A stretch of DNA of 34,693 bases from Pseudomonadota bacterium (GTDB lineage Bacteria; Myxococcota_A; UBA9160; PR03). Location: NCBI GenBank assembly GCA_003576805.1, contig QEVM01000042.1, forward strand, positions 1-34,693, read 5' to 3'. Under the pieces are notes generated by a model, which did not search any database, had not been told where the DNA came from, and saw nothing but the letters and a program-made list of their open reading frames with translations. Positions 15,178 through 26,894 of the stretch are shown here, piece after piece. Position 1 is the stretch's first letter; each line of letters begins with the position of its first letter. The translations under genes were made by a program, and so were the position numbers.

Positions 15178-15409
15178 CGGCGCCGCCGGGGAGCAGCCGC
15201 AGGTGCGCGCGGCGCGCGAGCGGCTCCGGCTCGGACGCGGGCGCAGGCGGCGTGCGCGCCCAGCGCAGCAACAGCCACCAGCCGATCCCCGTCCAGCCGA
15301 GCGCGAGGTTCAAGCCGAGGATCCAGCGGTAGTGCGCGTGGTCGTTGCGGCACGCGACGAAGAACGGGATCAGGTACGCCGCCCAGAGTCCGCAGAGCAC
15401 GACTTCCAC
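15116..15409 (-). CDS. Superinfection-immunity-like small membrane protein
   Basis: A 97-residue protein with two membrane helices joined by a short polar loop: about 3-18 (VVLCGLWAAYLIPFFVA) and about 32-50, containing LNLALGWTGIGWWLLLRWA. This matches the small Imm_superinfect family (P-x2-A then N-x2-GWT-x2-GW), widespread in chromosomes and named after a T4 protein. The Arg-rich C-terminus overlaps the PEBP gene by 62 nt and may be a tail. The GTG at 15409 is chosen because GGAGGAG lies just upstream; the GTG at 15433 would bury that site. The redoxin gene is 28 nt upstream on the same strand. Confidence 0.72.
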   Translation of the reverse strand: MEVVLCGLWAAYLIPFFVACRNDHAHYRWILGLNLALGWTGIGWWLLLRWARTPPAPASEPEPLARRAHLRLLPGGAVSDAASRTSRRARPSRARAS

Positions 15410-15437
15410 GTCCGCTCCTCCTCCGAGCCGCACGCGC

Positions 15438-16013
<576 letters not shown>

Positions 16014-16051
16014 CGTCGTCTCCTCGCGGCTTTCGTGCGATCGTAGCCCGC

Positions 16052-16894
16052 ATGGCGAAGCCCCGCGTGCTCCTCGAGGGCCTGTGCTTTCCGGAAGGTC
16101 CGCGCTGGCGCGACGGCAAGCTGTGGTTCGCCGACATGCACGCGCGCCGCGTCATGACGCTCGACGCGAGCGGACATGCCGAGACGCTCTTCGAGCCGGG
16201 CGACGAGCCGTCCGGCATGGGTTGGCTGCCGGACGGCCGCCTGCTCGTCGTCGCGATGCACCAGCGCAAGCTGCTGCGCCGCGAGCCCGACGGCGCGCTC
16301 GCGCTGCACGCCGACCTCTCGCAGGTCGCGCACTTCCACGCCAACGACATGGTCGTGGACGCGCGCGGCCGCGCCTACGTCGGCAACTTCGGCTTCGACC
16401 TGAACGGCGGCGCGCCGCCGCGCGCGACGAACCTCGCGCTCGTGCACCCGGACGGCCGCGTCGAGATCGCGGCCGACGACCTGATGTTCCCGAACGGAAC
16501 CGTGCTCACGCCGGACGGGCGAACGCTCGTCGTCGCCGAGAGCTTCCGGGCGCAGCTCACGGCGTTCGACGTCGCTGACGACGGCACGCTCTCGAACCGG
16601 CGCACGTGGGCGACGCTGGAACGCGCGGTGCCCGACGGCATCTGCCTCGACGCGGAAGGCGCGATCTGGGTGGCGTCGCCGATCTCGCAGGGCGTGCTGC
16701 GCGTCCGCGAGGGCGGCGAGGTGGCGCAGAAGATCGCGGTCGCGACGCAGGCGTACGCCTGCATGCTGGGCGGCGCGGAGCGCCGCACGCTCTACCTCTG
16801 CACCGCGGAGTCGCACGACCCGAGCAAGACCGGCGCGCGGCGCGGCCGCATCGAGGCGATCGAGGTAGACGCGCCGGGCGCGGGCCTCCCGTAG
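16052..16894 (+). CDS. SMP-30/gluconolactonase family protein
   Basis: A 280-residue six-bladed beta-propeller of the SMP-30/gluconolactonase/LRE family, metal-dependent lactonases. Expected metal and pocket residues are present: Glu15 in FPEGPRW, Asn98 in HANDMVVD, Asn148 in MFPNGT and the Asp of ERAVPDGICLDAEG. No signal peptide. The ATG at 16052 gives a canonical start. The stop codon is followed with no spacing by a TTG that opens the zinc dehydrogenase frame, so the two are likely cotranslated; a lactonase next to a dehydrogenase suggests a sugar- or alcohol-oxidation pair (inference). Confidence 0.93.
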   Translation: MAKPRVLLEGLCFPEGPRWRDGKLWFADMHARRVMTLDASGHAETLFEPGDEPSGMGWLPDGRLLVVAMHQRKLLRREPDGALALHADLSQVAHFHANDMVVDARGRAYVGNFGFDLNGGAPPRATNLALVHPDGRVEIAADDLMFPNGTVLTPDGRTLVVAESFRAQLTAFDVADDGTLSNRRTWATLERAVPDGICLDAEGAIWVASPISQGVLRVREGGEVAQKIAVATQAYACMLGGAERRTLYLCTAESHDPSKTGARRGRIEAIEVDAPGAGLP

Positions 16895-17857
16895 TTGCAG
16901 GCGCTCGTCTTCGACGGCCGCGAGGCGCGCGTGGTCGAGCGGCCCGCGCCGGAGCCGGCGCCCGGGATGGCGGTCGTCGCGGTGCGCTGGGCGGGCGTGT
17001 GCCGCACCGACCTCGAGCTGTGTCGCGGCTACATGGACTTCCGCGGCGTGCTCGGGCACGAGTTCGTCGGCCGCGTCGTCGAGGGACCGGACGCCTGGCG
17101 CGGCGCGCGCGTCGTCGGCGAGATCAACTTCGCGTGCGGCCGCTGCGACGCCTGCGCGCGCGGGCTCGGCCGCCACTGTCCGCAGCGCACCGTGATGGGG
17201 ATCGCGGGCGCGGACGGCGCGATCGCCGAGCGGGTCGCGGTGCCGGTCGCGAACCTGCACCGCGTGCCCGACGCGGTCGCGGACGAGCGCGCCGTGTTCG
17301 CCGAGCCGCTCGCCGCCGCGCACGAGATCCTCGAACAGGTCGCGGTCGCGCCGGGCACGCGCGCCGTCGTGCTCGGCGACGGCAAGCTCGGCCTCCTCGT
17401 CGCGCAGGTGCTGGGCGCGGCCGGCGCGCGCGTCACCGCGCTCGGCCACCACGACGCCAAGCTCGCGCTGCTCGCGCGCCGCGGCATCGAGACCGCGCGC
17501 GCGGAGGCGTGGAACGGGCCGCCCGCGCCGCTCGTCGTCGAAGCGACCGGCAGCGTCGCCGGCTTTCGCCGCGCGATCGCGCTCTGCCAGCCGCGCGGCA
17601 CGCTCGTGCTGAAGAGCACGGTCGCCGCGCAGGAGGCACTGGACCTAGCGCCCATCGTGATCCACGAGATCCGCGTCGTCGGATCGCGCTGCGGCCCGTT
17701 CGCCCCGGCGCTCGCCGCGCTCGCGGCGGAGCGCGTCGACGTGGACGGCCTCGTCAGCGACCGGCTGCCGCTCGCGCGCGCAGCCGACGCGCTCGCGCGC
17801 GCCGCCGAGCGCGGCGCGCTGAAAGTCCTGATCGACTGCGGCGCGCCGCGTGTATGA
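16895..17857 (+). CDS. Zinc-dependent MDR alcohol/polyol dehydrogenase
   Basis: A 320-residue medium-chain dehydrogenase. The catalytic zinc ligand Cys36 is in GVCRTDLEL, with the GHE motif at 54-56. The structural zinc site is Cys81, 84, 87 and 95 (CGRCDACARGLGRHC). The NAD(P) fold is VVLGDGKLGLLVAQVLGAAGA. It is shorter than typical threonine or sorbitol dehydrogenases (about 340-350). The frame begins with TTG directly after the SMP-30 stop; no in-frame ATG precedes Met25, so TTG at 16895 is the probable start. Substrate not determinable. Confidence 0.92.
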   Translation: MQALVFDGREARVVERPAPEPAPGMAVVAVRWAGVCRTDLELCRGYMDFRGVLGHEFVGRVVEGPDAWRGARVVGEINFACGRCDACARGLGRHCPQRTVMGIAGADGAIAERVAVPVANLHRVPDAVADERAVFAEPLAAAHEILEQVAVAPGTRAVVLGDGKLGLLVAQVLGAAGARVTALGHHDAKLALLARRGIETARAEAWNGPPAPLVVEATGSVAGFRRAIALCQPRGTLVLKSTVAAQEALDLAPIVIHEIRVVGSRCGPFAPALAALAAERVDVDGLVSDRLPLARAADALARAAERGALKVLIDCGAPRV

Positions 17858-17888
17858 TGCGCGGCGCGTCCACGAGGAGGAACCGCCC

Positions 17889-18281
17889 GTGACCACTCCG
17901 CTCTGGTGCCTGATGATCGTCGCGTTCTTGCCGTACGCGCTCTCGTTCTCGGGCGGCTACTTCCGGATGCGGGAGTTCCAGACGGTCGACAACAAGCACC
18001 CGCGCCAGCAGGCCGCGCAGCTCTCCGGCATCGGCGCGCGCTGCTACGCGGCGCAGGCGAACGCCTGGGAGGCGCTCGCCGTCTTCACCGCCGCCGTCGC
18101 CGTGCTCCACTTCGCGAACCCGGACGCCGCGCGCGGCGACACCGCGGCGACCCTCGCGATGGTGTTCGTGGCGACGCGCGTCGCGCACGCGATCGCCTAT
18201 CTCGCGAACGTCGACCTCGCGCGTTCGGCCGTGTTCCTGATCGGCATGGTGTGCGTGGTCTGGATGTTCGTGCTGGCCTGA
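17889..18281 (+). CDS. MAPEG family membrane protein
   Basis: A 130-residue integral membrane protein with four predicted helices and the MAPEG signature region NKHPRQQAAQLSGIGARCYAAQANAWEALAVFTAAV. Relatives include microsomal glutathione S-transferase-like proteins of eukaryotes and many uncharacterised bacterial members. The GTG at 17889 was chosen because AGGAGG (17875-17880) lies 8 nt upstream; a longer in-frame start would overlap the dehydrogenase. Gap to the dehydrogenase is 31 nt, same strand. Substrate unknown. Confidence 0.92.
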   Translation: MTTPLWCLMIVAFLPYALSFSGGYFRMREFQTVDNKHPRQQAAQLSGIGARCYAAQANAWEALAVFTAAVAVLHFANPDAARGDTAATLAMVFVATRVAHAIAYLANVDLARSAVFLIGMVCVVWMFVLA

Positions 18282-18294
18282 GGCCCGCGCGCGC

Positions 18295-19752
18295 TCAGCG
18301 CGCCGCCGCGTTCTCGACGAGCCGCGCGTAGAAGCGCACCGCGTCCGCGAGCGACGCCACCGCGACGCGCTCGTCGATGCCGTGCGGCAGCTTCAGGTCC
18401 GCCGCGACGAAGCGAAACGGCATGAAGCGGTAGAGGCCGTCCGTCACGGCCTCGTAGTGGCGGCAGTCGGTGCCGCCGACGGTGAGGAAGGGCGCGACGA
18501 CGGCGTCGCCGCCGAGCGTCTCGCCGATCGTGCGCTGCACCAGCGCGAACGCCGGGCCGTCGATCGGCGACACCGGGCTCGCCTCGCGCGGCGGATACTT
18601 GAAGCGCAGCGCGATGCGCGGGTCGTCGACGATGCGCTCCACCTGCGCGCGCACCGACTCGGCCGAGTCGCCCGGCAGCAGGCGGAAGTTCACGCCCGCG
18701 ATCGCCTCGACCGGCAGCACGTTGTCCTTCGGCGAGCCCGACAGCATCGTCACCGCGGTCGTGGTGCGCAGCATCGCGTTCGGCCCCGGCGAGCGCGACA
18801 GCGCCCAGTCCATCGGCCGCTCGAACAGCCACAGGTGCGCGATCGGCACGCGCGCCCAGAGCGGCAGCTCGGGCGCGAGGAACTCGAAGAACGCGCGCGT
18901 CGGGCCGACCACGCCGCCCGGCAGCGGGCTGGCCTCGAGCCGCGCGATCGCGCGCGCCAGGATGCCCGACGCGCTCTCGCGCGGCGGCGTCGACGAATGG
19001 CCGCCCTCCGCCTTCGCCACCACCTCGAGCGTCGCCGAGCCCTTCTCCGCGATGCCGACGAGCGCGACCGGCCGCGCGAAGCCGGGCAGCATGCCGCTCA
19101 CGACCGCCGCTCCTTCGTCGAGCGCGAAGAGCAGGCGCGTGCCGCGCGACGCGAGCAGCGCCGCGATCGCCTTCGCGCCGCGGCCGCCCCCGACCTCCTC
19201 GTCGTGTCCGAAGGCGAGCAGCAGCGTGCGCCGCGGCGCGAAGCCCTCGCGCAGCAGCGCTTCGACCGCCTCGCAGATCGCGATCATCGAGCCCTTGTCG
19301 TCGATCGCGCCGCGGCCCCACACGAAGCCCTCTTCGATGCGCCCCTCGAACGGCGCCCGCGTCCACAGCTCGCGGTTCTCGGCCGGCACGACGTCCTGGT
19401 GCGCGGCGAGCAGGATCGGCTCCAGCGACGCATCCGATCCGCGCCACGTGTAGAGCAGGCTCGGGCCGACGCGCTCCTTCGCGAGCGTCGCGTGCAGCAG
19501 CGGATACGCCCGTTCCATCCACGCCTGGAGCGCGGCGAACGCGTCGCTCTGGAGCTGCGCGGGATCGTCCGAGAACGAGATCGTCTCGAAGCGGATCGAC
19601 TCCGCGAGCCGCCGCGCCACCGCGTCCGCGTCGACCGCGCGCGCCGGCGCCGGCGCGACGTCGACCTGCCGCGACGGCAGGCGCAGCGCCGAGAGCGCGA
19701 GCGCGGCGAGGAAGAGGACGGCGATGCCGAGCGCGGCGGCGAGCTTTCGCAT
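18295..19752 (-). CDS. M20-family metallopeptidase, PM20D1/carboxypeptidase S-like
   Basis: A 485-residue dizinc amidohydrolase with an N-terminal membrane anchor or signal (about 4-23). Metal-site residues are complete: His118 and Asp120 (AAHQDVVP), Asp151 (GRGAIDDKG), catalytic Glu185 with Glu186 (GHDEEVGG), and the C-terminal His in LPHGIDERV. The inserted dimerisation/lid domain has EGGHSSTPP. The closest architecture is yeast carboxypeptidase S and animal PM20D1, which hydrolyse peptides or make and break N-acyl amino acids. The ATG at 19752 begins the anchor. It is divergent from the response-regulator gene (65 bp) and convergent with MAPEG (13 bp). Confidence 0.93.
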   Translation of the reverse strand: MRKLAAALGIAVLFLAALALSALRLPSRQVDVAPAPARAVDADAVARRLAESIRFETISFSDDPAQLQSDAFAALQAWMERAYPLLHATLAKERVGPSLLYTWRGSDASLEPILLAAHQDVVPAENRELWTRAPFEGRIEEGFVWGRGAIDDKGSMIAICEAVEALLREGFAPRRTLLLAFGHDEEVGGGRGAKAIAALLASRGTRLLFALDEGAAVVSGMLPGFARPVALVGIAEKGSATLEVVAKAEGGHSSTPPRESASGILARAIARLEASPLPGGVVGPTRAFFEFLAPELPLWARVPIAHLWLFERPMDWALSRSPGPNAMLRTTTAVTMLSGSPKDNVLPVEAIAGVNFRLLPGDSAESVRAQVERIVDDPRIALRFKYPPREASPVSPIDGPAFALVQRTIGETLGGDAVVAPFLTVGGTDCRHYEAVTDGLYRFMPFRFVAADLKLPHGIDERVAVASLADAVRFYARLVENAAAR

Positions 19753-19817
19753 GGCGCGGACGTGTAGCAGAGGGCGGCGATCCGCCGGCCGCGCGCCGCC
19801 TTCGGTAGCCTTCGCCC

Positions 19818-21185
<1,368 letters not shown>

Positions 21186-21232
21186 CGACCACGGTGGTCC
21201 ACGCGAGCTCGGTGCACCTGACATCGCTCCGC

Positions 21233-21269
21233 GCCCGCTTTCGCCGTAGCGAGCCGCAGGCGAGCGGGC
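21233..21269. terminator. Hairpin between convergent regulator and kinase genes
   Basis: GCCCGCT (21233-21239) pairs with AGCGGGC (21263-21269) and CGCC (21242-21245) with GGCG (21259-21262), leaving a TT bulge and 13-nt loop. It sits between the ends of two convergent genes and may stop both transcripts. No T-run. Part of it is a dispersed repeat (21245-21267). Confidence 0.4.
21245..21267 (+). repeat. Dispersed 23-nt repeat shared with the yejE leader
   Basis: These 23 bases are identical to the reverse complement of 31569-31591, inside the 92-bp tandem repeat before yejE, over 10 kb away. The surrounding bases are partly similar too. A 23-nt identity between intergenic sites marks a repeat family rather than chance. 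Confidence 0.7.
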
Positions 21270-21272
21270 CGG

Positions 21273-23081
21273 TCAACAAGCCGGGAGCGTGAACCAGAAG
21301 CAGGTCCGCCCCGGCTCGCTCTCGACGCCCATCTCGCCGCCGTGCGCGCGCACGATGTCGCGCGCGATCGCGAGGCCGAGGCCCGCGCCGCCGCCCGCCG
21401 AGCCGCGGTAGAACTTCTCGAACACGTGCGGGCGGTCCGCTTCGGCGATGCCCGGCCCGTCGTCCTCGACCTCGAAGCGGACCGCGTGCTCGGCGAGCGA
21501 AGCGCGCGCCGTCACGTGGCCGCCCGCGGGCGCGTGCCGCAGCGCGTTCTCGAGCAGGTTCGAGAACACGAGCTGGATGCGTTCGGGATCGACGCGCACC
21601 GCGACGCCCGCGGCGGGCTCCGCAGCGAGCTCGACGTGGCGCGCCGCCGCCGCGGCCGCGACCTCGTGCACGGCGCGGTCGAGCAGCGACTCCGCGAGCA
21701 CTTCCTCTTGCACGAGCGCCACCGTGCCGGACTGCAGCCGCGCCAGATCGAGCAGCTCGTCGACGATGCCCTGCAGCCGCTCGCACTCCTCGCGAGCGGC
21801 GTGGAGCAGATCCTGCTGCTTCTCGGTGAGCGGGCCCGCGACGCCTTCGAGGCACAGGTGGATCGCCATGCGCAGCGAGGTGAGCGGGGTGCGGAACTGA
21901 TGCGCGACGGTGGAGACGAGGTCGTCGCGCAGCTCCTCGAAGCGGCGCAGGCGCGTCACGTCCTGCAGCACGACCGTGGCGCCGACGACGCCGCCGCCCT
22001 CTTCGTAGACCGGGGCCGCGCGCGGCAGGAAGACGCGCTCGCCGTCGGGACGCGCGATCGCGACCGCGTCGTCGAAGCTCTTGGGCGCGAAGGCGCCCTT
22101 GCCGTGCAGGACGTGCGCGCGGAGCGCTTCGATCGCGTCGCGGAGCGCCGGCTCGAGGTGGCGCACGTCGGGCGTCTCGCGACCGCCGCACGCCAGGAGA
22201 TCCTCGGCGGCGCGGTTCGCGAGCAGCACGCTTCCGCTCGGTGCGAACACGAACACGGGGTCGGTCAGGCTGTCGAGCGTGCTCTGCGCCGCGAGCTGCA
22301 CCTGCAGCATCTCGCCGAGCGAGCTGGTGCGGTACTCGGCGAGGCGCTCGGCCATCGCGTTGAAGGCGCCCGCGAGCTGCGCGATCTCGGCGCCGCCGCG
22401 CACGGGCGCGCGCACCGCGAAGTCGCCGCGGCCGAGCTGCTCGACGGCCCGGCCGAGCGCGCCGAGCGGTCGCAGCGCGCGCGTCGCGAGCCAGGCGGAG
22501 AGCGCGAGACCGAGCACCAACGCGCCCGCGACCGCCGCGGCCATCGCGGTGCCGACGCGCTGCGCCTCGCGCCGCGCGCGCTCGCCTTTCAACGCCATCG
22601 CGTCCTGGTTGAGCGCGAGCACGCGATCCGCGCCGAGCCGGAGCGCGTCGGCGCGAGCGCGCAGCTCGCGGAAGTAGCAGGCCTGCGCCTCCGGTCCGGC
22701 CGGGATGCGGAGACAGGCGTCGAGATGCCGCTGGTAGGCCGTCCACTGCTCGCGCAGCCCGCTCGCCAGCTCGGCCTCGCCCGGCTCCGTCACGTTGCCC
22801 TCCTCGACGCGCAGCTCGGATTCGAACAGCCGCCGCTCCGCCTCGATCTGCGCGGCGCTGCGCGGCGGCCGGCCGGTGGCGGCGAAGTAGGCGTCGTCGT
22901 CGATGCGCTCGAGCGTCTCCTTCATGCGCTGGGCGGCGAGCACGCTGCGGTAGTTCTGCGCGAGGATCGCCTGGGCCGACGCCTCCATCGCGTCGATCGA
23001 GCGGATCGCGAAGGCGCCGAGCGCGACGAGCGCGACCGCGAGCGGCGCACCGGCGAGCAGCAGCTGGGTGCGAACCCTCAT
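21273..23081 (-). CDS. Membrane sensor histidine kinase, KinB-like
   Basis: A 602-residue kinase. Two membrane helices (7-27 and 178-200) flank a mostly helical periplasmic sensor of about 150 residues. A HAMP domain (200-250), a PAS-like domain (262-375), HisKA with phosphorylatable His394 (VSTVAHQFRTPLTSLR) and HATPase_c follow (Asn512 in NLLENAL, DDGPG at 540, GAGLGL at 565). The segment after the H-box (CLEGVAGPLTEKQQDLL) recalls KinB, the partner of AlgB. Its ATG overlaps the stop of the truncated kdpD gene (ATGA), so it is translated with the kdp operon. It supplies the kinase that KdpD lacks here (inference). Confidence 0.94.
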   Translation of the reverse strand: MRVRTQLLLAGAPLAVALVALGAFAIRSIDAMEASAQAILAQNYRSVLAAQRMKETLERIDDDAYFAATGRPPRSAAQIEAERRLFESELRVEEGNVTEPGEAELASGLREQWTAYQRHLDACLRIPAGPEAQACYFRELRARADALRLGADRVLALNQDAMALKGERARREAQRVGTAMAAAVAGALVLGLALSAWLATRALRPLGALGRAVEQLGRGDFAVRAPVRGGAEIAQLAGAFNAMAERLAEYRTSSLGEMLQVQLAAQSTLDSLTDPVFVFAPSGSVLLANRAAEDLLACGGRETPDVRHLEPALRDAIEALRAHVLHGKGAFAPKSFDDAVAIARPDGERVFLPRAAPVYEEGGGVVGATVVLQDVTRLRRFEELRDDLVSTVAHQFRTPLTSLRMAIHLCLEGVAGPLTEKQQDLLHAAREECERLQGIVDELLDLARLQSGTVALVQEEVLAESLLDRAVHEVAAAAAARHVELAAEPAAGVAVRVDPERIQLVFSNLLENALRHAPAGGHVTARASLAEHAVRFEVEDDGPGIAEADRPHVFEKFYRGSAGGGAGLGLAIARDIVRAHGGEMGVESEPGRTCFWFTLPAC

Positions 23082-24223
23082 GCGGCGCCGTCCGGCTCGT
23101 GCGTGCCGACGATGGAGACGTCGAGGTCCTCGGCCTCGCGCACCATGCGCCGCATGAAGTCGCCGCGCAGGCGGCGCCACCAGGGCTTGCGCGAGCGGCC
23201 GATCAGCAGGTGCGCGACGGCGTGCGAGCGGGCGAAGTCGAGCAGCGTCTCGACCGGGTCGATTCCCTGGAGCCGCACGACCTCCGCACCCAGCTCACGG
23301 GCCTTCTCGATGTGCGCGTGGAGCTGCCGCTGGGCGGTCGCGTCGATGCGGTCGGGCGCCTCGCCGGGCGTCTCGACGTAGACGACGTACCAGTCGGTGT
23401 TGAGGCGTCCCGCGAGGCGCGCGCCGCGCCGCAGCAGCGCCGATGCGCGCGGCGACTGCGACGCGAGGCACACCATCACGCGTTCGCTCGCTGCGCGCTG
23501 CGCGGCCGCCTGCTCGCGTCCCTGCCCGAGCGCGGCGCGGCCGAGGCTCTCGGCGACCTCGCGCAGCGCCAGCTCGCGCAGCGTCGAGAGGTTGTCCTCC
23601 TGGAAGAACCGGCCGAGCGCCTGCGCGACCTTCTCGGCCGCGTAGATCTTGCCGCTGCGCAGCCGGTCGAGCAGGTCCTCGACCGCGAGATCGAGATTCA
23701 CGACCTGGTCCGCCTGCTTCAAGAACGAGTCCGGCACCGTCTCGCGGATGCGGACCTCGGTCGCCCGCTCGACCATGTCCTTCAGGCTCTCGAGATGCTG
23801 GATGTTGAACGCGCAGATGACGTTGATGCCGGCCTCCAGCAGCGCGTAGACGTCCTGGTAGCGCCTGACGTTGCGCGAGCCCGGCACGTTGGTGTGTGCG
23901 ATCTCGTCCACGAGCGCGACCTGCGGCCGGCGCGCGAGCACGGCGTCGAGGTCCATCTCCTCGACCGACAGGCCGCGGTACTCGAAGCTGCGACGCGGCA
24001 CCACCTCCAGGCCGTCGATGAGCGCCGCGGTCTCGCGCCGCCCGTGGGTCTCGACGAAGCCGACGACCACGTCGACGCCGCGCTTCGCGAGCGCGTGCGC
24101 CTCCTCGAGCATCCGGTACGTCTTGCCGACGCCCGCTGCGAAGCCGATGTAGACCTTGAGGCGGCCGCGCCGCGCGCGCTCGACGAGCTCGAGGAAGTCC
24201 TCGGCGCGCGGACGCGAATCCAA
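23078..24223 (-). CDS. kdpD: Truncated KdpD: sensor and Usp domains without kinase
   Basis: 381 residues against about 900 for full KdpD. The KdpD domain (about 18-230) has Walker A GFAAGVGKT (27-35), VGFVETHGR, ALVDEIAHTNVPGS and the GINVICAFNIQHLESL stretch. A universal-stress-protein domain follows (about 240-375, ending HLLIGRSRKPWW). The four membrane helices, GAF and kinase domains are absent. The probable start is the TTG at 24223, 2 nt after the kdpC stop and preceded by GGAG. The gene ends in a 4-nt overlap with the kinase gene. N-terminal KdpD alone is known in some bacteria as a cytoplasmic modulator that senses ATP or nucleotides; here it likely tunes the adjacent kinase. Confidence 0.9.
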   Translation of the reverse strand: MDSRPRAEDFLELVERARRGRLKVYIGFAAGVGKTYRMLEEAHALAKRGVDVVVGFVETHGRRETAALIDGLEVVPRRSFEYRGLSVEEMDLDAVLARRPQVALVDEIAHTNVPGSRNVRRYQDVYALLEAGINVICAFNIQHLESLKDMVERATEVRIRETVPDSFLKQADQVVNLDLAVEDLLDRLRSGKIYAAEKVAQALGRFFQEDNLSTLRELALREVAESLGRAALGQGREQAAAQRAASERVMVCLASQSPRASALLRRGARLAGRLNTDWYVVYVETPGEAPDRIDATAQRQLHAHIEKARELGAEVVRLQGIDPVETLLDFARSHAVAHLLIGRSRKPWWRRLRGDFMRRMVREAEDLDVSIVGTHEPDGAA

Positions 24224-24225
24224 CG

Positions 24226-24813
24226 CTACTCCGGCGCTCGGCCGAACTGGCGGTCGAGCGCGAGGTTCACGAGCAGCACGTTGACGCGCGGCTCGCCGAG
24301 GAAGCCGAGGGTGCGCCCCTCGACCTGGCTCTCGATCACGGCGCGCACGCGCGCGGCGTCGACGTTTCGGGCGCGGGCCACGCGCGGAGCCTGCCAGAGC
24401 GCGGCCTCGGGCGAAACGTGCGGATCGAGCCCGCTCGCCGACGCCGCGATCAGCTCGACCGGCACGCGCCCGATCGCCTCTGGATTGGCGGCGCGCAGGC
24501 GCTCCAGCTCGGCGGCGGCGCGGTCGCGCAGCTTCCGCGACGTGGTGCCGAGGTTCGAGCCGCCCGACGCCGTCGCGTCCCAGCCGGCTCCGGCGGCGGA
24601 CGGCCGCGGCCAGACGTAACCGGGCTCCGTGAAGCGCTGGCCGATCAGCGCCGACCCGACCACGCGCCCGCTCTCGTCGGTGACGAGGCTGCCGTTCGCC
24701 TGCGCCGGCGCGACGAGCTGGGCGAGTCCGCTCAGCGCGAGCGGATACGCGACGCCCGTCAGCGCCAGCGTCGCGACGGTGACGCGGAGCGCAATCCGGA
24801 TCTCTCTCTGCAT
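24226..24813 (-). CDS. kdpC: KdpC, potassium-transporting ATPase subunit C
   Basis: A 195-residue single-span membrane protein of the KdpFABC complex, normal length. The N-terminal helix is about 8-30. Family motifs: GSLVTDESGRVVGSALIGQRF, SGGSNLGTTSRKL and PVELIAASASGLDPHVSPEAA. It helps couple KdpA and KdpB and is needed for complex stability. It lies 18 nt after kdpB and 2 nt before kdpD. Confidence 0.97.
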   Translation of the reverse strand: MQREIRIALRVTVATLALTGVAYPLALSGLAQLVAPAQANGSLVTDESGRVVGSALIGQRFTEPGYVWPRPSAAGAGWDATASGGSNLGTTSRKLRDRAAAELERLRAANPEAIGRVPVELIAASASGLDPHVSPEAALWQAPRVARARNVDAARVRAVIESQVEGRTLGFLGEPRVNVLLVNLALDRQFGRAPE

Positions 24814-24831
24814 GCTCGGTCTCCCGTGCGC

Positions 24832-26883
<2,052 letters not shown>

Positions 26884-26894
26884 CGCGATTCTCC

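Noticed and set aside
15116..15409. Prophage remnant, from the superinfection-immunity-like name
   Set aside because: This family is common in chromosomes and nothing else phage-like lies nearby.
23078..23081. Kinase gene as the broken-off C-terminal half of KdpD
   Set aside because: The kinase has its own two membrane helices, periplasmic sensor, HAMP and PAS domains; KdpD's four-helix and GAF regions are absent, so it is a different protein.
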